This document shows positions 6,587 through 13,401 of a stretch of DNA of 16,375 nt, one piece after another. The translations under genes and the position numbers were made by a program. The stretch is from Candidatus Dojkabacteria bacterium (lineage in GTDB: Bacteria > Patescibacteriota > Dojkabacteria > SC72 > JAFGCJ01), in assembly GCA_028696915.1 (NCBI GenBank), contig JAQVGB010000015.1, positions 1 to 16,375 of the forward strand, in the 5' to 3' direction. Within the stretch, counting starts at the first letter, position 1. Each line of letters starts with the position of its first letter. Under the pieces are notes generated by a model. The model saw only the letters and a program-made list of their open reading frames with translations. It was not told where the DNA came from and did not search any database.

Positions 6587-7102
6587 ATGTCAGAAAAGAT
6601 CGTAATTAATGAAGTAGATCTGGGACCGGAAGTACCTTATATAGAAATTTATGACTCTGATTTAGTCGTGTCTGACATGGATTTCAGGGCGGTATGTGAT
6701 CGTATAGGAAACGGTGCTGGATGGGAAACTGATGAAGAAACAATTAAGCGGTATATCGCAGATGAGTATCAGCGGGTTCTTGGTGCAAGTGCGAATTATC
6801 CAAAGCCGGGACCTTCAGGAGAAGATGAAGGTACGGGATCGGATTATTTTTCCAGGGCTATCTGTTCGGCATTGTCGGGAAAGGCAAGTTGGGCGGGGAT
6901 AGTCAACGACTTTTTGGGAGTCACGGGGCACGAGCCATCTCATGCGATGGTTGCACACAATCTTCATGGTGGAGCATTGGAAGGCGTGATGACCAAAGAA
7001 CAGGCGTTGGCCTTTCTCGTGCGAATAGGAGTTCCGCAAGAAGCGATCGATGACTTCTGCGAAAATGAAGAACAGGCTCCTCCGGATATTGTGATAGATT
7101 GA
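6587..7102 (+). CDS. unrecognised acidic 171-residue protein
   Basis: A soluble acidic protein I do not recognise. The ATG at 6587 is preceded by a purine-rich GGGAAAGGA, one of the few ribosome-binding-like sites in the block. The N-terminal third is beta-like and acidic (IVINEVDLGPEVPYIEIYDS), the middle is Gly/Pro-rich (70-85), and the C-terminal half is helical with GHEPSHAMVAHNLHGG (114-129), a cluster of four His, then MTKEQALAFLVRIGVPQEAIDDF. The cluster contains HEPSH, formally HExxH, but Pro inside the motif makes a zinc-protease helix unlikely. Divergent from the paralog pair. No signal peptide or transmembrane segment. Confidence 0.65.
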   Translation: MSEKIVINEVDLGPEVPYIEIYDSDLVVSDMDFRAVCDRIGNGAGWETDEETIKRYIADEYQRVLGASANYPKPGPSGEDEGTGSDYFSRAICSALSGKASWAGIVNDFLGVTGHEPSHAMVAHNLHGGALEGVMTKEQALAFLVRIGVPQEAIDDFCENEEQAPPDIVID

Positions 7103-7512
7103 CAAGGTCGTCCGTTTTGCCGAAAGATAGTTACTGAAACGAACTGCACCGTTTCGTATGGAAAACAAACTGCCAGTAACAATGTTCGTAAAAATTGCAC
7201 GAATTGCGGTTGGGGTTCAAGTATGCTCCATTGCCTACCCGGGCTGTGTTGCGGATGGCGAAACATTTTCTGCAGTTTCTGCCGCCGGATATTCACTGGG
7301 CTTTTCGTGCGGGAGGAGCATTGATCATTACGGGAACAGCCGTCTTTCGCTTTCCCGGATACATGTGGACAATGAATTGGAGTGTTTTAAGCGGATGTTG
7401 GTACAGGGCCGCTAACCCATAGTTGGAATGCAGAGTTTCTGTGTCAATTTGTGCACACAATAAGTTAACGGGGTCCTCGCCTAAACCGTTGTTGTCATGT
7501 ATAGTTTCACGT
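7103..7512 (+). other. 410-bp stretch without a confident gene
   Basis: Shortly after the 171-residue gene there is a hairpin GAAACG / CGTTTC (7136-7141 with 7150-7155) without a T-tract. A Trp-rich hydrophobic frame from a TTG at 7195 (or ATG 7255) to 7422 reads LPPDIHWAFRAGGALIITG, then TAVFRFPGYMWTMNWSVL. It could be a remnant of a membrane protein, but it lacks a ribosome site and overlaps another open frame. The remainder up to 7512 has a TATAGT (7500-7505) that may serve the next gene. Confidence 0.35.
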
Positions 7513-8616
7513 ATGGTAGGATCAGAATCTCATATAGAAGCAGGAAGTCAATCTTCCGAGGGAGACGTGAACACGGGTCTGATACCGGGCGAAGTTATTC
7601 CTGAAGCAAAGTACAAACTCCAGGTTGTGTACGGGTCCCATTGTTCAGGCGAAGAACTTTCCCAAGGCGTCACTCACTTCTGGTCAGCAGAGGTAATGAA
7701 GCAGGTTGAGGACTATCATCCGACCCAAATTGTTGTCGATTCAATCCTTTCGATGACGACAGGTTCGTCTCTTGGGAAAAAAATTCCATTGCGACATCCG
7801 GGCGGTACATTTCCTGACCGGGATGTGTTGTATGTTCTTGGATCTGAAATTCTGACGGTGCATGAATCATTGAGAAATGGAGAGGTTGACGTATTGGACG
7901 CTCTTTTTCGGGGCAGAGCACGAGAAAAGGAAGCCGATAAACCCGTGGACGGTTCCGCATCTGTCGAAAGGGATCTATCTGTTGGATATGTTTCTGATGC
8001 CGCGCTGATAATTGGCCTGTTCATTGTTTCGATTGGTCTGAAGAATTGGCTAACAACGCAAAGTTTCAGTCGGAGGGACTTCCTCGTGCTTGCCGGTGCC
8101 GGGATTTGGGCAGCAAGAGGATTGAGTTTGGGTGCTGTTCTTAACGGTCTGAACACATCTGATGATGCAAGAAGGTCTCAAATTGTGTCTGCGATAACCA
8201 AGGTTATTAAACCTGTTTTCTTCAATAACGAGTTTTTGGAACTGCGCAATATCAAAGCCGGACTTGCGGCGCATGATAGTGCGAGAGAATTGAGCGCGCA
8301 GGGAAAAGTTTCGGGAGAAGTCAGGACCGCCATAGTCTTTGGCTCAGCCCATGTTCTTGAAGAAAATCCTGCGGGGGCCGAAGAACACCTGCTCGCTCAG
8401 TTGAGAAGCAGAGTGGAAGCGGTGGTCCCTGATCTAAGATCCTATTCTGGGTTGTCGGATGACAGACTTCATGCGGCCCTCTCGAAAATACTTGGAACAT
8501 ATGTGCGCTACGAGGTTCCCCAAGACCAAGGGGATGGCACCGATATATCATCCTCCGCGACTTTTCGGAAGACAGCGTGTGTTGAGCGGATGCTGGATGA
8601 AATATTTCAGAAATAA
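7513..8616 (+). CDS. TraB/TIKI-like membrane protein (remote assignment)
   Basis: A 367-residue protein from the ATG at 7513. A longer frame from a TTG at 7423 adds 30 residues that look non-coding, and TATAGT at 7500-7505 would place the transcript start at this ATG. The N-terminal part KYKLQVVYGSHCSGEELS with a conserved-looking H43, then a helix ending in PTQIVVDS, resembles the opening 'GTxHxS...PDxVVVEL' block of TraB/PrgY/TIKI proteins. Near the end, LELRNIKAG (R245, N246) and AIVFGSAHVLEE (GxxH at 277-280) match the RN and second GxxH blocks. Two hydrophobic segments (about 161-178 and 189-210) lie between the halves. TraB-fold proteins include metalloproteases and pheromone-control factors. 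The fold call is by motif only; function unknown. Confidence 0.5.
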   Translation: MVGSESHIEAGSQSSEGDVNTGLIPGEVIPEAKYKLQVVYGSHCSGEELSQGVTHFWSAEVMKQVEDYHPTQIVVDSILSMTTGSSLGKKIPLRHPGGTFPDRDVLYVLGSEILTVHESLRNGEVDVLDALFRGRAREKEADKPVDGSASVERDLSVGYVSDAALIIGLFIVSIGLKNWLTTQSFSRRDFLVLAGAGIWAARGLSLGAVLNGLNTSDDARRSQIVSAITKVIKPVFFNNEFLELRNIKAGLAAHDSARELSAQGKVSGEVRTAIVFGSAHVLEENPAGAEEHLLAQLRSRVEAVVPDLRSYSGLSDDRLHAALSKILGTYVRYEVPQDQGDGTDISSSATFRKTACVERMLDEIFQK

Positions 8617-8684
8617 GCCCGGGGGATGTTGAGTGATCCGGTTCATTAGCCGATCAGTCTATATCGAACGTGAGTGTATAGTTA

Positions 8685-9260
8685 TCACGATATATTTTGT
8701 ATTGCCATGACATGTTCTAATGTGACATCTGCAATGTCTTCGTGTCTGATGTGTCCCGTGATAAACTGCTCGCTCGTTTGATACAACGGATGAAGTTGAA
8801 GTGCGCTTGATCGTTCCGCCCCTTTGCTGATAACTGCTCGAACGGTGCCTCCCACGCTGTTGAATGCCAAACCTACGTACATCCACGTGCCGTCTCTTGC
8901 ACCGACATTTGCTCCGATAGTGTTGTAGGTGCCAAGATCATTCGGCCGCTCTATTGTACCGAGATGAAACACCAGACCGGGCGGTTCTTCCAGCATCTCT
9001 CTTAATTGCGTAACAAGGGCAATGCGCTGTTGTTCCTGGACCTGTGCGTCGGCGGTCGTTCTTGCAATGAGTTGGAGTGGTAACATGACGGTGAGCTCTC
9101 GGTAGTGTTCTAATAGTTCCAACTCTGCGCGCTCTGGGATTCTCACCGCTGATGTCTTGCCACGAACTGAGATTTCGCTCACTGCTTCTGCAATCGCTTC
9201 TCCAAACTTCTTCAATATGTCAATAGTATCGCCTTGTTCTTGTATTTGTTTGCCCGGCAT
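8685..9260 (-). CDS. unrecognised 191-residue protein
   Basis: A soluble protein of no family I recognise. The ATG at 9260 has no Shine-Dalgarno. The first half is helical (DTIDILKKFGEAIAEAVSEI; RAELELLEHYRELTVMLPLQ), and the second half (about 93-150) is a Gly/Asn-rich beta-like region with LVFHLGTIERP, GTYNTIGANVGARDGTWMYV and GLAFNSVGGTVRAVISKG. No membrane segment or catalytic triad is apparent. It converges on the TraB-like gene with 68 bp between and no clear terminator. The regular coding pattern over 191 codons argues that it is real. Confidence 0.6.
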   Translation of the reverse strand: MPGKQIQEQGDTIDILKKFGEAIAEAVSEISVRGKTSAVRIPERAELELLEHYRELTVMLPLQLIARTTADAQVQEQQRIALVTQLREMLEEPPGLVFHLGTIERPNDLGTYNTIGANVGARDGTWMYVGLAFNSVGGTVRAVISKGAERSSALQLHPLYQTSEQFITGHIRHEDIADVTLEHVMAIQNIS

Positions 9261-9724
9261 AGGGAGATCATATATGAGTTTATAGGTTGGTACATGGAGA
9301 GTATACTACAGGATCAGGCGCTCTTAAAGATGCGTTAGAAAAAAGATGCCTTCGCGTGAGTTGTAGAGGGTCGGACAATGGCTGCAATTGCCGAATGGAA
9401 CCATACTGTTCCCACCTCGCCAACCTACAACACTATAAGCTGGCTGGGTTGAAGTGCACGGATCGAACGTGAACCATTCTGCGCTGGAGCTTCGGATGGC
9501 AGGCCGGATCATTGATGAATTAAGGAGGTTGATCGGTATCATAGCAGATTCTGATTCAGCAACGAAGATCCTCAAACTCATTGGGTAAATGTACTCATTA
9601 TCCACCGATCTTTCCCCTGCGACGTTTCATATGCAGAGTGTGAATTGAACTATCTGTGTCATCCAAAAGAAAAATGGAGAGATTATTGTGGATGAACGAG
9701 TGTATGTTGAGTCAGAGGCATGAA
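9261..9724. other. 464-bp stretch without a supported gene
   Basis: Apart from the possible promoter at its left end, neither strand holds a convincing gene. A 93-codon minus-strand frame (9605-9324) lacks a ribosome site and any recognisable motif. A T-arm-like CACG-TTCGATC-CGTG is present on the minus strand near 9455-9470, without the rest of a tRNA. It may be decayed DNA within the accessory block. Confidence 0.4.
9300..9328 (-). promoter_or_regulatory. possible promoter of the 191-residue protein gene
   Basis: Minus strand TTTAAG (9328-9323), 17-bp spacer, TATACT (9305-9300), about 40 bp before the ATG. The -35 match is poor. Confidence 0.3.
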
Positions 9725-9976
9725 CTATTGAGGAACAAGACGTTTGTTTGTAAATGCCTTACCGGAAGATGTCTTAAGGTATTTCTCGAATTGTTCAGCA
9801 CTGTTCCTGTTATCAAAAACCAGATATGTGCGAATTTTCCATGGCTTAAATTGATTGGTGTGTTTTGACTTACCGGCATTGTGCTGCTTCATTCTTCGTG
9901 TAAGGTTTCTTGTAAATCCTCGATAAAGACGGCCTGAACAAGAAATACTTTCAATAATATATACGTAGTAATTCAT
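9725..9976 (-). CDS. GIY-YIG nuclease-domain protein (URI/UPF0213-like)
   Basis: An 83-residue single-domain protein. It opens MNYYVYIIES, the strand carrying the family's paired tyrosines, and continues with LYRGFTRNLTRRMKQHNAGK, where the second Tyr, the catalytic-type Arg (TRNLTRR) and the conserved His of the helix sit. It ends with the helix NSAEQFEKYLKT, whose Glu matches the metal-binding position. Length is typical for stand-alone GIY-YIG proteins of the UPF0213 kind. These are common in bacteria and probably act on DNA, but their physiological role is unsettled. It is on the same strand as tmRNA and about 220 bp downstream of it. No Shine-Dalgarno before the ATG at 9976. Such domains are frequent on mobile or decaying DNA, but this one is intact. 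Confidence 0.85.
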   Translation of the reverse strand: MNYYVYIIESISCSGRLYRGFTRNLTRRMKQHNAGKSKHTNQFKPWKIRTYLVFDNRNSAEQFEKYLKTSSGKAFTNKRLVPQ

Positions 9977-10199
9977 GCGTTATTGATGATACTAGATGAT
10001 TATTAAAGAAATATGAAATGCTGGTGAAAAAGGTAAGAGGTGGGGTGTGTCATTCTTCAGCAAACCTTCTTCATGGCGAAGCCATTCGAAGCCTTAGCGA
10101 AGAATGGTGGGGTATGTCATTCTTCACGCTGTTTCGAATGACACTCATTCTTCAGCAAACCTTCTTCATGGCGAAGCCATTCGAAGCCTTAGCGAAGAA
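9977..10199. other. tmRNA-downstream repeat region
   Basis: Contains the two direct repeats and their spacer and nothing that looks coding. Open frames on the plus strand here run through the repeats and into the antisense of tmRNA. On the minus strand the hairpins lie right after tmRNA but have no T-tract. Confidence 0.6.
10050..10110. repeat. 61-bp direct repeat, copy 1
   Basis: Perfectly identical to the copy starting 95 bp further on. Each unit folds on itself: outer arms CATTCTTC (10051-10058) and GAAGAATG (10099-10106), with an inner ATGGC-GAA-GCCAT hairpin. No open reading frame of interest. Confidence 0.9.
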
Positions 10200-10205
10200 T
10201 GGTGG
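10145..10205. repeat. 61-bp direct repeat, copy 2, ending in the tmRNA 3' end
   Basis: Identical to copy 1 over all 61 bases. Its last 6 bases are the complement of the tmRNA terminal CCACCA, so the repeat boundary lies inside the RNA gene. The 34-bp spacer between copies holds another inverted repeat, TGTCATTC (10115-10122) / GAATGACA (10136-10143). Confidence 0.9.
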
Positions 10206-10625
10206 AGACGGGGGGAATCGAACCCCCGTCCAGAAATTTTGTCCCGATCCGACGCTACAAGTGTATTCAGCTTATCCAGATACTACCGCCCTCAAAGCTG
10301 ACAAAAAAGACGGAGTTTTGGCGATTTTAGAGTTCGCGGGAGCGGCTCGCCGGGTTACCTTCCCGTATATCCCGACTGGTGAAAGATCACGGAGGCTTCA
10401 TCAGGAGAAAGCGTCCCGGATCTGCAGAAGCTGTTTATGCAACTGCCATGTTGAGGTTGAAGCCGGCGACAGCCGCCTTCAGACCCGCAGCGACCGAAGC
10501 CGCGACGTTTTCAACACGTTTTACAAGCGTGTTTTCACTTGTTTGATTGATCGATTTTTTACAGAGCGATCTCTCTGACTTGACGAATCGGAACTCAGGC
10601 TTTCTGTCGAAACCTTGACGTCCCC
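10200..10625 (-). ncRNA. ssrA: transfer-messenger RNA (tmRNA)
   Basis: Rescues stalled ribosomes with SmpB and tags the unfinished protein for degradation. The 5' end GGGGACG pairs with CGTCTCC before the terminal ACCA at 10203-10200. GGTTTCGACAG follows the 5' arm, and the 3' part holds a tRNA-like T-arm with loop TTCGATT between runs of G and C. Pseudoknot PK1 is clear: CAGAG / CTCTG (10577-10573 with 10566-10562) interlocked with GATCG / CGATC (10571-10567 with 10553-10549). About 12 nt after it a reading frame runs to TAA at 10437-10435, giving a tag of about 33 residues that starts ENTLVKRVENVAAS and ends AGFNLNMAVA. The alanine-rich hydrophobic end is typical of tags; the length is unusual. 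The exact resume codon (GAA, 10536-10534) is inferred. Length 426 nt. Confidence 0.93.
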
Positions 10626-10634
10626 AATGCCGAT

Positions 10635-10643
10635 ATTATAACA
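10635..10643 (-). promoter_or_regulatory. extended -10 promoter of tmRNA
   Basis: TGT followed by a perfect TATAAT (10640-10635) on the minus strand, 9 bp before the tmRNA 5' G at 10625. The extended -10 may make up for the lack of a well-spaced -35. Confidence 0.55.
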
Positions 10644-10704
10644 TAAAATGTACTGTAAACCCATATCCTTACGTGCCCGCATCAGGCAGGAACAACACTA
10701 TAAG

Positions 10705-10733
10705 TTAGCGGGACTTCGCCGCGAAAATATGCT
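10705..10733 (+). promoter_or_regulatory. possible promoter of the pilN-pilO operon
   Basis: TTAGCG (10705-10710), 17-bp spacer, TATGCT (10728-10733). The match is moderate. The expected start falls at about the first arm of the leader hairpin. Confidence 0.4.
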
Positions 10734-10737
10734 AGAC

Positions 10738-10774
10738 TGACCACAGTTGCACCACGTTTGTACGTCTGTGGTCA
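10738..10774 (+). promoter_or_regulatory. inverted repeat in the pilN leader
   Basis: TGACCACAG (10738-10746) is perfectly complementary to CTGTGGTCA (10766-10774), with an inner ACGT-TTGT-ACGT (10754-10765). It could be an operator or a 5' stem-loop of the pilN mRNA. It lies 17 bp before the ATG and lacks a T-tract. Confidence 0.5.
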
Positions 10775-10791
10775 CTCATTCTATACATGCC

Positions 10792-11358
10792 ATGGCCAGT
10801 CAACTGCCCAAGTCGCTGAACCTGCTCCAACCTACAGAAACGCCGGTTTCTTCATGGGACCGTATTTATCTATGGGTATTTTCGATTGGACGTTACCTCA
10901 TTATTGCGGTCGAATTGATCGTGCTGATCGCCTTTGCCGCGCGTTTCTCTCTTGACCGGAGGAACAACGATCTCAAAGAAAGCATTGCGGTGAAGGTCGA
11001 ACTGCTCAAGGAGCAGAAGGACACCGAGGCTGAATTGAGGCGGGTGCAGTCAACTCTTTCAAATTTCAGCTATATGCTGGACCAGCAGGAGAAGCTGTCG
11101 TCTGATCTGTCCGAGATCCTGGACGACATTCCCTCTGAAATCGACGTGAGCATCTTTAGCATTTCACAGCTTTCTATCTCGTTTTCCGGAACTGCGCCGT
11201 CGTATGAGATCATGGCTGAGCTCGAGAAGGACTTGCGTGAGAATCCAGCGTATTCCAACGTCAAAGTCGAGCTGACTAAGCCCGGCGGAGTCGAGTCGAG
11301 CGTCGAGTACGTTATTCAGATCAGTACTGAACAGGAGGATACCAATGGCGGTCGTTAG
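10792..11358 (+). CDS. pilN: type IV pilus inner-membrane protein PilN
   Basis: A 188-residue bitopic protein of the type IV pilus alignment complex. PilN joins cytoplasmic PilM (through its N-terminal tail) to PilO in the membrane. The tail has the family signature as SLNLLQP (residues 8-14). It is followed by one membrane helix (about 28-51), a coiled coil (55-105) and a small alpha/beta domain (106-175) with the strands IDVSIFSISQLSISFSGT and VKVEL. The ATG at 10792 places LNLLQP where the family has it; the upstream extension from a TTG at 10747 would begin inside the leader hairpin. The end overlaps pilO by 14 bp, which suggests translational coupling. No pilM precedes it; the tmRNA gene is there instead. 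Confidence 0.82.
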   Translation: MASQLPKSLNLLQPTETPVSSWDRIYLWVFSIGRYLIIAVELIVLIAFAARFSLDRRNNDLKESIAVKVELLKEQKDTEAELRRVQSTLSNFSYMLDQQEKLSSDLSEILDDIPSEIDVSIFSISQLSISFSGTAPSYEIMAELEKDLRENPAYSNVKVELTKPGGVESSVEYVIQISTEQEDTNGGR

Positions 11359-11938
11359 CTACAAAGACACAATGCGGCGATTGTTGAAGAGCCCGATGCG
11401 TAAGACGTTCACCTTTCTAGGGGTGACGCTCATTGTTTTGGTTATCTTTCTGATGGGTGCAATCAAGCCGACCCTGAGCACAATTTCCAGGCTCAAGGGT
11501 GAGATCCGTGACCGGGAGAACGTGAACGAACAGATGCAGACAAAGATCAACAATATTCAGGCACTCCAGGAGGTATATCTATCCAGGGAAGAAGACTTCT
11601 CTATCATTCCTGTGTACTTTCCGTCAGACTCAGATTACAGTCTTTTGATGGCAAGTCTTGAAAAAGTTGTGAACGCTTACGGTTTTGAGCTCTCTTCATT
11701 GAGGATCGCGGTCGACGAAATCGAGAGGGCCAGCGGGACCTATCCGGGAATGAGTCGGGTCAATGTTTCTCTAAACGTGAGCGGGCAGAAGGTCAATGTC
11801 GTCGATCTTGTGGAGCATCTGGAATCGCTACCGGTGATGCCGAATCTTCTGTCCCTGTCGATCTCTCCAAAAAGTTCCGAGGGGATCGGGTCACAGGTTG
11901 ATATGACAATTTCGATGTATATCTTTAAGACGTTGTAA
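11345..11938 (+). CDS. pilO: type IV pilus inner-membrane protein PilO
   Basis: A 197-residue partner of PilN that forms the periplasm-side dimer of the pilus alignment complex. It has a short basic tail (SYKDTMRRLLKSPMRK), one membrane helix (about 21-40), a coiled coil (45-80) and the ferredoxin-like domain. That domain includes IIPVYFPSDSDYSLLMASLEKVVNAYGFELSSLRI (in the middle) and VDLVEHLESLPVMPNLLSL near the end, both typical of PilO. AGGAGG lies 6 nt before the ATG, inside the end of pilN. Translation is therefore probably coupled. Confidence 0.85.
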   Translation: MAVVSYKDTMRRLLKSPMRKTFTFLGVTLIVLVIFLMGAIKPTLSTISRLKGEIRDRENVNEQMQTKINNIQALQEVYLSREEDFSIIPVYFPSDSDYSLLMASLEKVVNAYGFELSSLRIAVDEIERASGTYPGMSRVNVSLNVSGQKVNVVDLVEHLESLPVMPNLLSLSISPKSSEGIGSQVDMTISMYIFKTL

Positions 11939-11957
11939 TATTTGAACCGATACTGAG

Positions 11958-12176
11958 ATGACAAGGAAGTGGGTGCTGTTAATTCTTTTTTCCGTGGTGA
12001 CGATCGGCGTTTGGATTGTCGTTGAGGTAACACAGCGGTTTCTCAGCACCGAGACGACACTTGACTACCAGACCTATCTGAAACCGATCAACCCTGATTT
12101 TGACGAAATATCACTACAGGAAATCAATACAAGAGAGCGTGAGAACGCACTGATTGAGCGTAATGCGCTCGACTAA
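11958..12176 (+). CDS. 72-residue membrane protein in the pil operon
   Basis: A single membrane helix near the N-terminus (about residues 4-24, KWVLLILFSVVTIGVWIVVEV), then a polar tail of about 48 residues (LDYQTYLKPINPDFDEISLQEI). There is no cleavable signal or lipobox. It starts 19 bp after pilO on the same strand and is the last gene before rpoD, which converges. Position suggests a pilus-complex partner in the place of PilP, but it lacks a recognisable PilP domain. Role unknown. The start context has no clear Shine-Dalgarno. Confidence 0.65.
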   Translation: MTRKWVLLILFSVVTIGVWIVVEVTQRFLSTETTLDYQTYLKPINPDFDEISLQEINTRERENALIERNALD

Positions 12177-12239
12177 TCCTGCTCCCGTATAGTAAAAAAC
12201 GACCTGCGGGTGAGCTCTTTGTCCTATGGGTTGGCGGGT

Positions 12240-13355
12240 TTAGTCGATGTAATCCTTGAGCCGTTTGTCGGTCGAAGCAATTTTCAATTTCTTAAGCGCC
12301 TTCGCCTCGATCTGACGGATACGTTCCCGGGTGACACCGAACTCCCGCCCGACTTCCTCCAGTGTCCGTGTGACACCGTCCTGAAGTCCGAAACGAAGCT
12401 CGAGAACCCTACGTTCGCGGTCCTGAAGCTGGTTTAAGATATTCTGCATCTGACTTCTGAGAAATGCGTTTGTAGCGATCGATTCCGGTGACGGCGACCT
12501 CCTGTCGGGAATAATGTCTGACAACTCGCTTTCCTGCTCTTTGCCGATCTGGGCTGACAGCGATTTCGGCTGTTGTGAGATGCGGAGAATTTCATGGACT
12601 TTGTCGATCTCGATGTCCATTTCCTTTGCAATTTCAGCGGCGGATGGTTTGCGGCCGAGTTTGGTGGAAAGCTGTGAGGTGACCTTGTTCAGTTTGTTGA
12701 TGGTCTCGTGCATATGGACGGGAATGCGGATGGTCCGGGCCTGGTCCGCGATGGAGCGCGTGATCGCCTGCCTGATCCACCAGGTCGCGTATGTTGAGAA
12801 CTTGAAGCCGCGGTGATAGTCAAATTTCTGCACCGCACGCATCAGCCCCATGTTTCCCTCCTGGATGAGATCGAGCAGATGGAGGCCTCTGTTGGCGTAT
12901 CTTTTGGCGATGCTGACGACAAGGCGCAGGTTTGCGGTAACAAGGAGTTGTGAAGCTTCGACGTCCCCCTTCTCTATCCGTTTTGCGAGAATAACTTCCT
13001 CGGGGCCGGTCAGAAGCGGAGTTTTGCCGATTTCCTGGAGATATGACCGGATTGCGTCGGTTGTAATGTTTGACTGGATAGACTTGAGGATTTTGATCTT
13101 GTGTTCGAGGGTGAGCTCTTCCGGCTGTTCTTCCTGCTCCTCGAGTGACTCGTCGAGCACTTCGATGCCGTTGTACTGAAGCGTGATGAATATTTCGTCG
13201 AGAGCGTCGAGATGGTTTTCGACGGATGGAAATTCGAAGAGAATATCTTCCTGGGTTAAATACCCCTGCTCTTTTCCCTTGTCGACGAGTCTGTCGGCGA
13301 TCTTTTTTGTGCGGGCTTGTTTGTCAGCCTTGCGGGAACCGGGTGTGTCAGGCAT
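12240..13355 (-). CDS. rpoD: primary sigma factor (sigma-70 / SigA)
   Basis: A 371-residue protein that directs RNA polymerase to housekeeping promoters. Regions in order are: a 1.1-like N-terminal domain (about 20-70, [17 protein letters not shown]); 1.2 (96-130, [18 protein letters not shown]); 2 (131-215) with [32 protein letters not shown] and the -10 contacts Q196 and T199; 3 (216-290); and 4 (300-365) with [13 protein letters not shown] and the helix-turn-helix [20 protein letters not shown] that reads the -35. It is short relative to the E. coli factor because it lacks the large non-conserved insert. The TTGACA/TATAAT-type promoters in the window agree with this. Its own promoter leaves almost no leader before the ATG. 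Convergent with the pil operon. Confidence 0.96.
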   Translation of the reverse strand: MPDTPGSRKADKQARTKKIADRLVDKGKEQGYLTQEDILFEFPSVENHLDALDEIFITLQYNGIEVLDESLEEQEEQPEELTLEHKIKILKSIQSNITTDAIRSYLQEIGKTPLLTGPEEVILAKRIEKGDVEASQLLVTANLRLVVSIAKRYANRGLHLLDLIQEGNMGLMRAVQKFDYHRGFKFSTYATWWIRQAITRSIADQARTIRIPVHMHETINKLNKVTSQLSTKLGRKPSAAEIAKEMDIEIDKVHEILRISQQPKSLSAQIGKEQESELSDIIPDRRSPSPESIATNAFLRSQMQNILNQLQDRERRVLELRFGLQDGVTRTLEEVGREFGVTRERIRQIEAKALKKLKIASTDKRLKDYID

Positions 13356-13367
13356 GATTACGTAGTG

Positions 13368-13376
13368 TGGTATAAT
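13368..13376 (+). promoter_or_regulatory. extended -10 promoter of the zinc-ribbon gene
   Basis: TGG followed by a perfect TATAAT (13371-13376). The ATG at 13385 sits at the expected transcription start, which implies a leaderless mRNA. The hexamer overlaps the rpoD -10 on the other strand. Confidence 0.55.
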
Positions 13377-13401
13377 AAGCTTCGATGGATACTGCTGTCA
13401 A
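13372..13401 (-). promoter_or_regulatory. promoter of rpoD
   Basis: Minus strand TTGACA (13401-13396), 18-bp spacer, TATTAT (13377-13372). The -35 lies inside the first codons of the divergent zinc-ribbon gene. The predicted start (about 13365) is only about 10 nt before the rpoD ATG. Confidence 0.6.

Noticed and set aside
6929..6943. HEPSH in the 171-residue protein as a zinc-protease HExxH motif
   Set aside because: Pro inside the motif disfavours the required helix, and no third ligand matches the metzincin or gluzincin spacing.
7423..7512. 30-residue N-terminal extension of the TraB-like protein from a TTG
   Set aside because: The extension has no ribosome site, reads as low-quality coding sequence, and lies upstream of the likely transcription start.
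9450..9475. T-arm-like CACG-TTCGATC-CGTG on the minus strand
   Set aside because: The fifth stem pair fails, and no acceptor stem, D-arm or anticodon arm can be built around it. At best a tRNA remnant.
10018..10578. 186-codon plus-strand open frame across the repeats and tmRNA
   Set aside because: It is antisense to a confidently identified tmRNA and passes through non-coding repeats; its sequence shows no protein features.
7454..10720. Similar phrases around 'ACAACACTATAAG' at 9427, 10692 and, more loosely, 7454
   Set aside because: The exact match is only 13 bases between two places and less with the third. In 16 kb read on both strands a few such matches are expected by chance.
12194..12211. 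Possible rpoD terminator (ACC-CGCA-GGT then T6 on the minus strand)
   Set aside because: The stem is only 3 bp, too weak to call.
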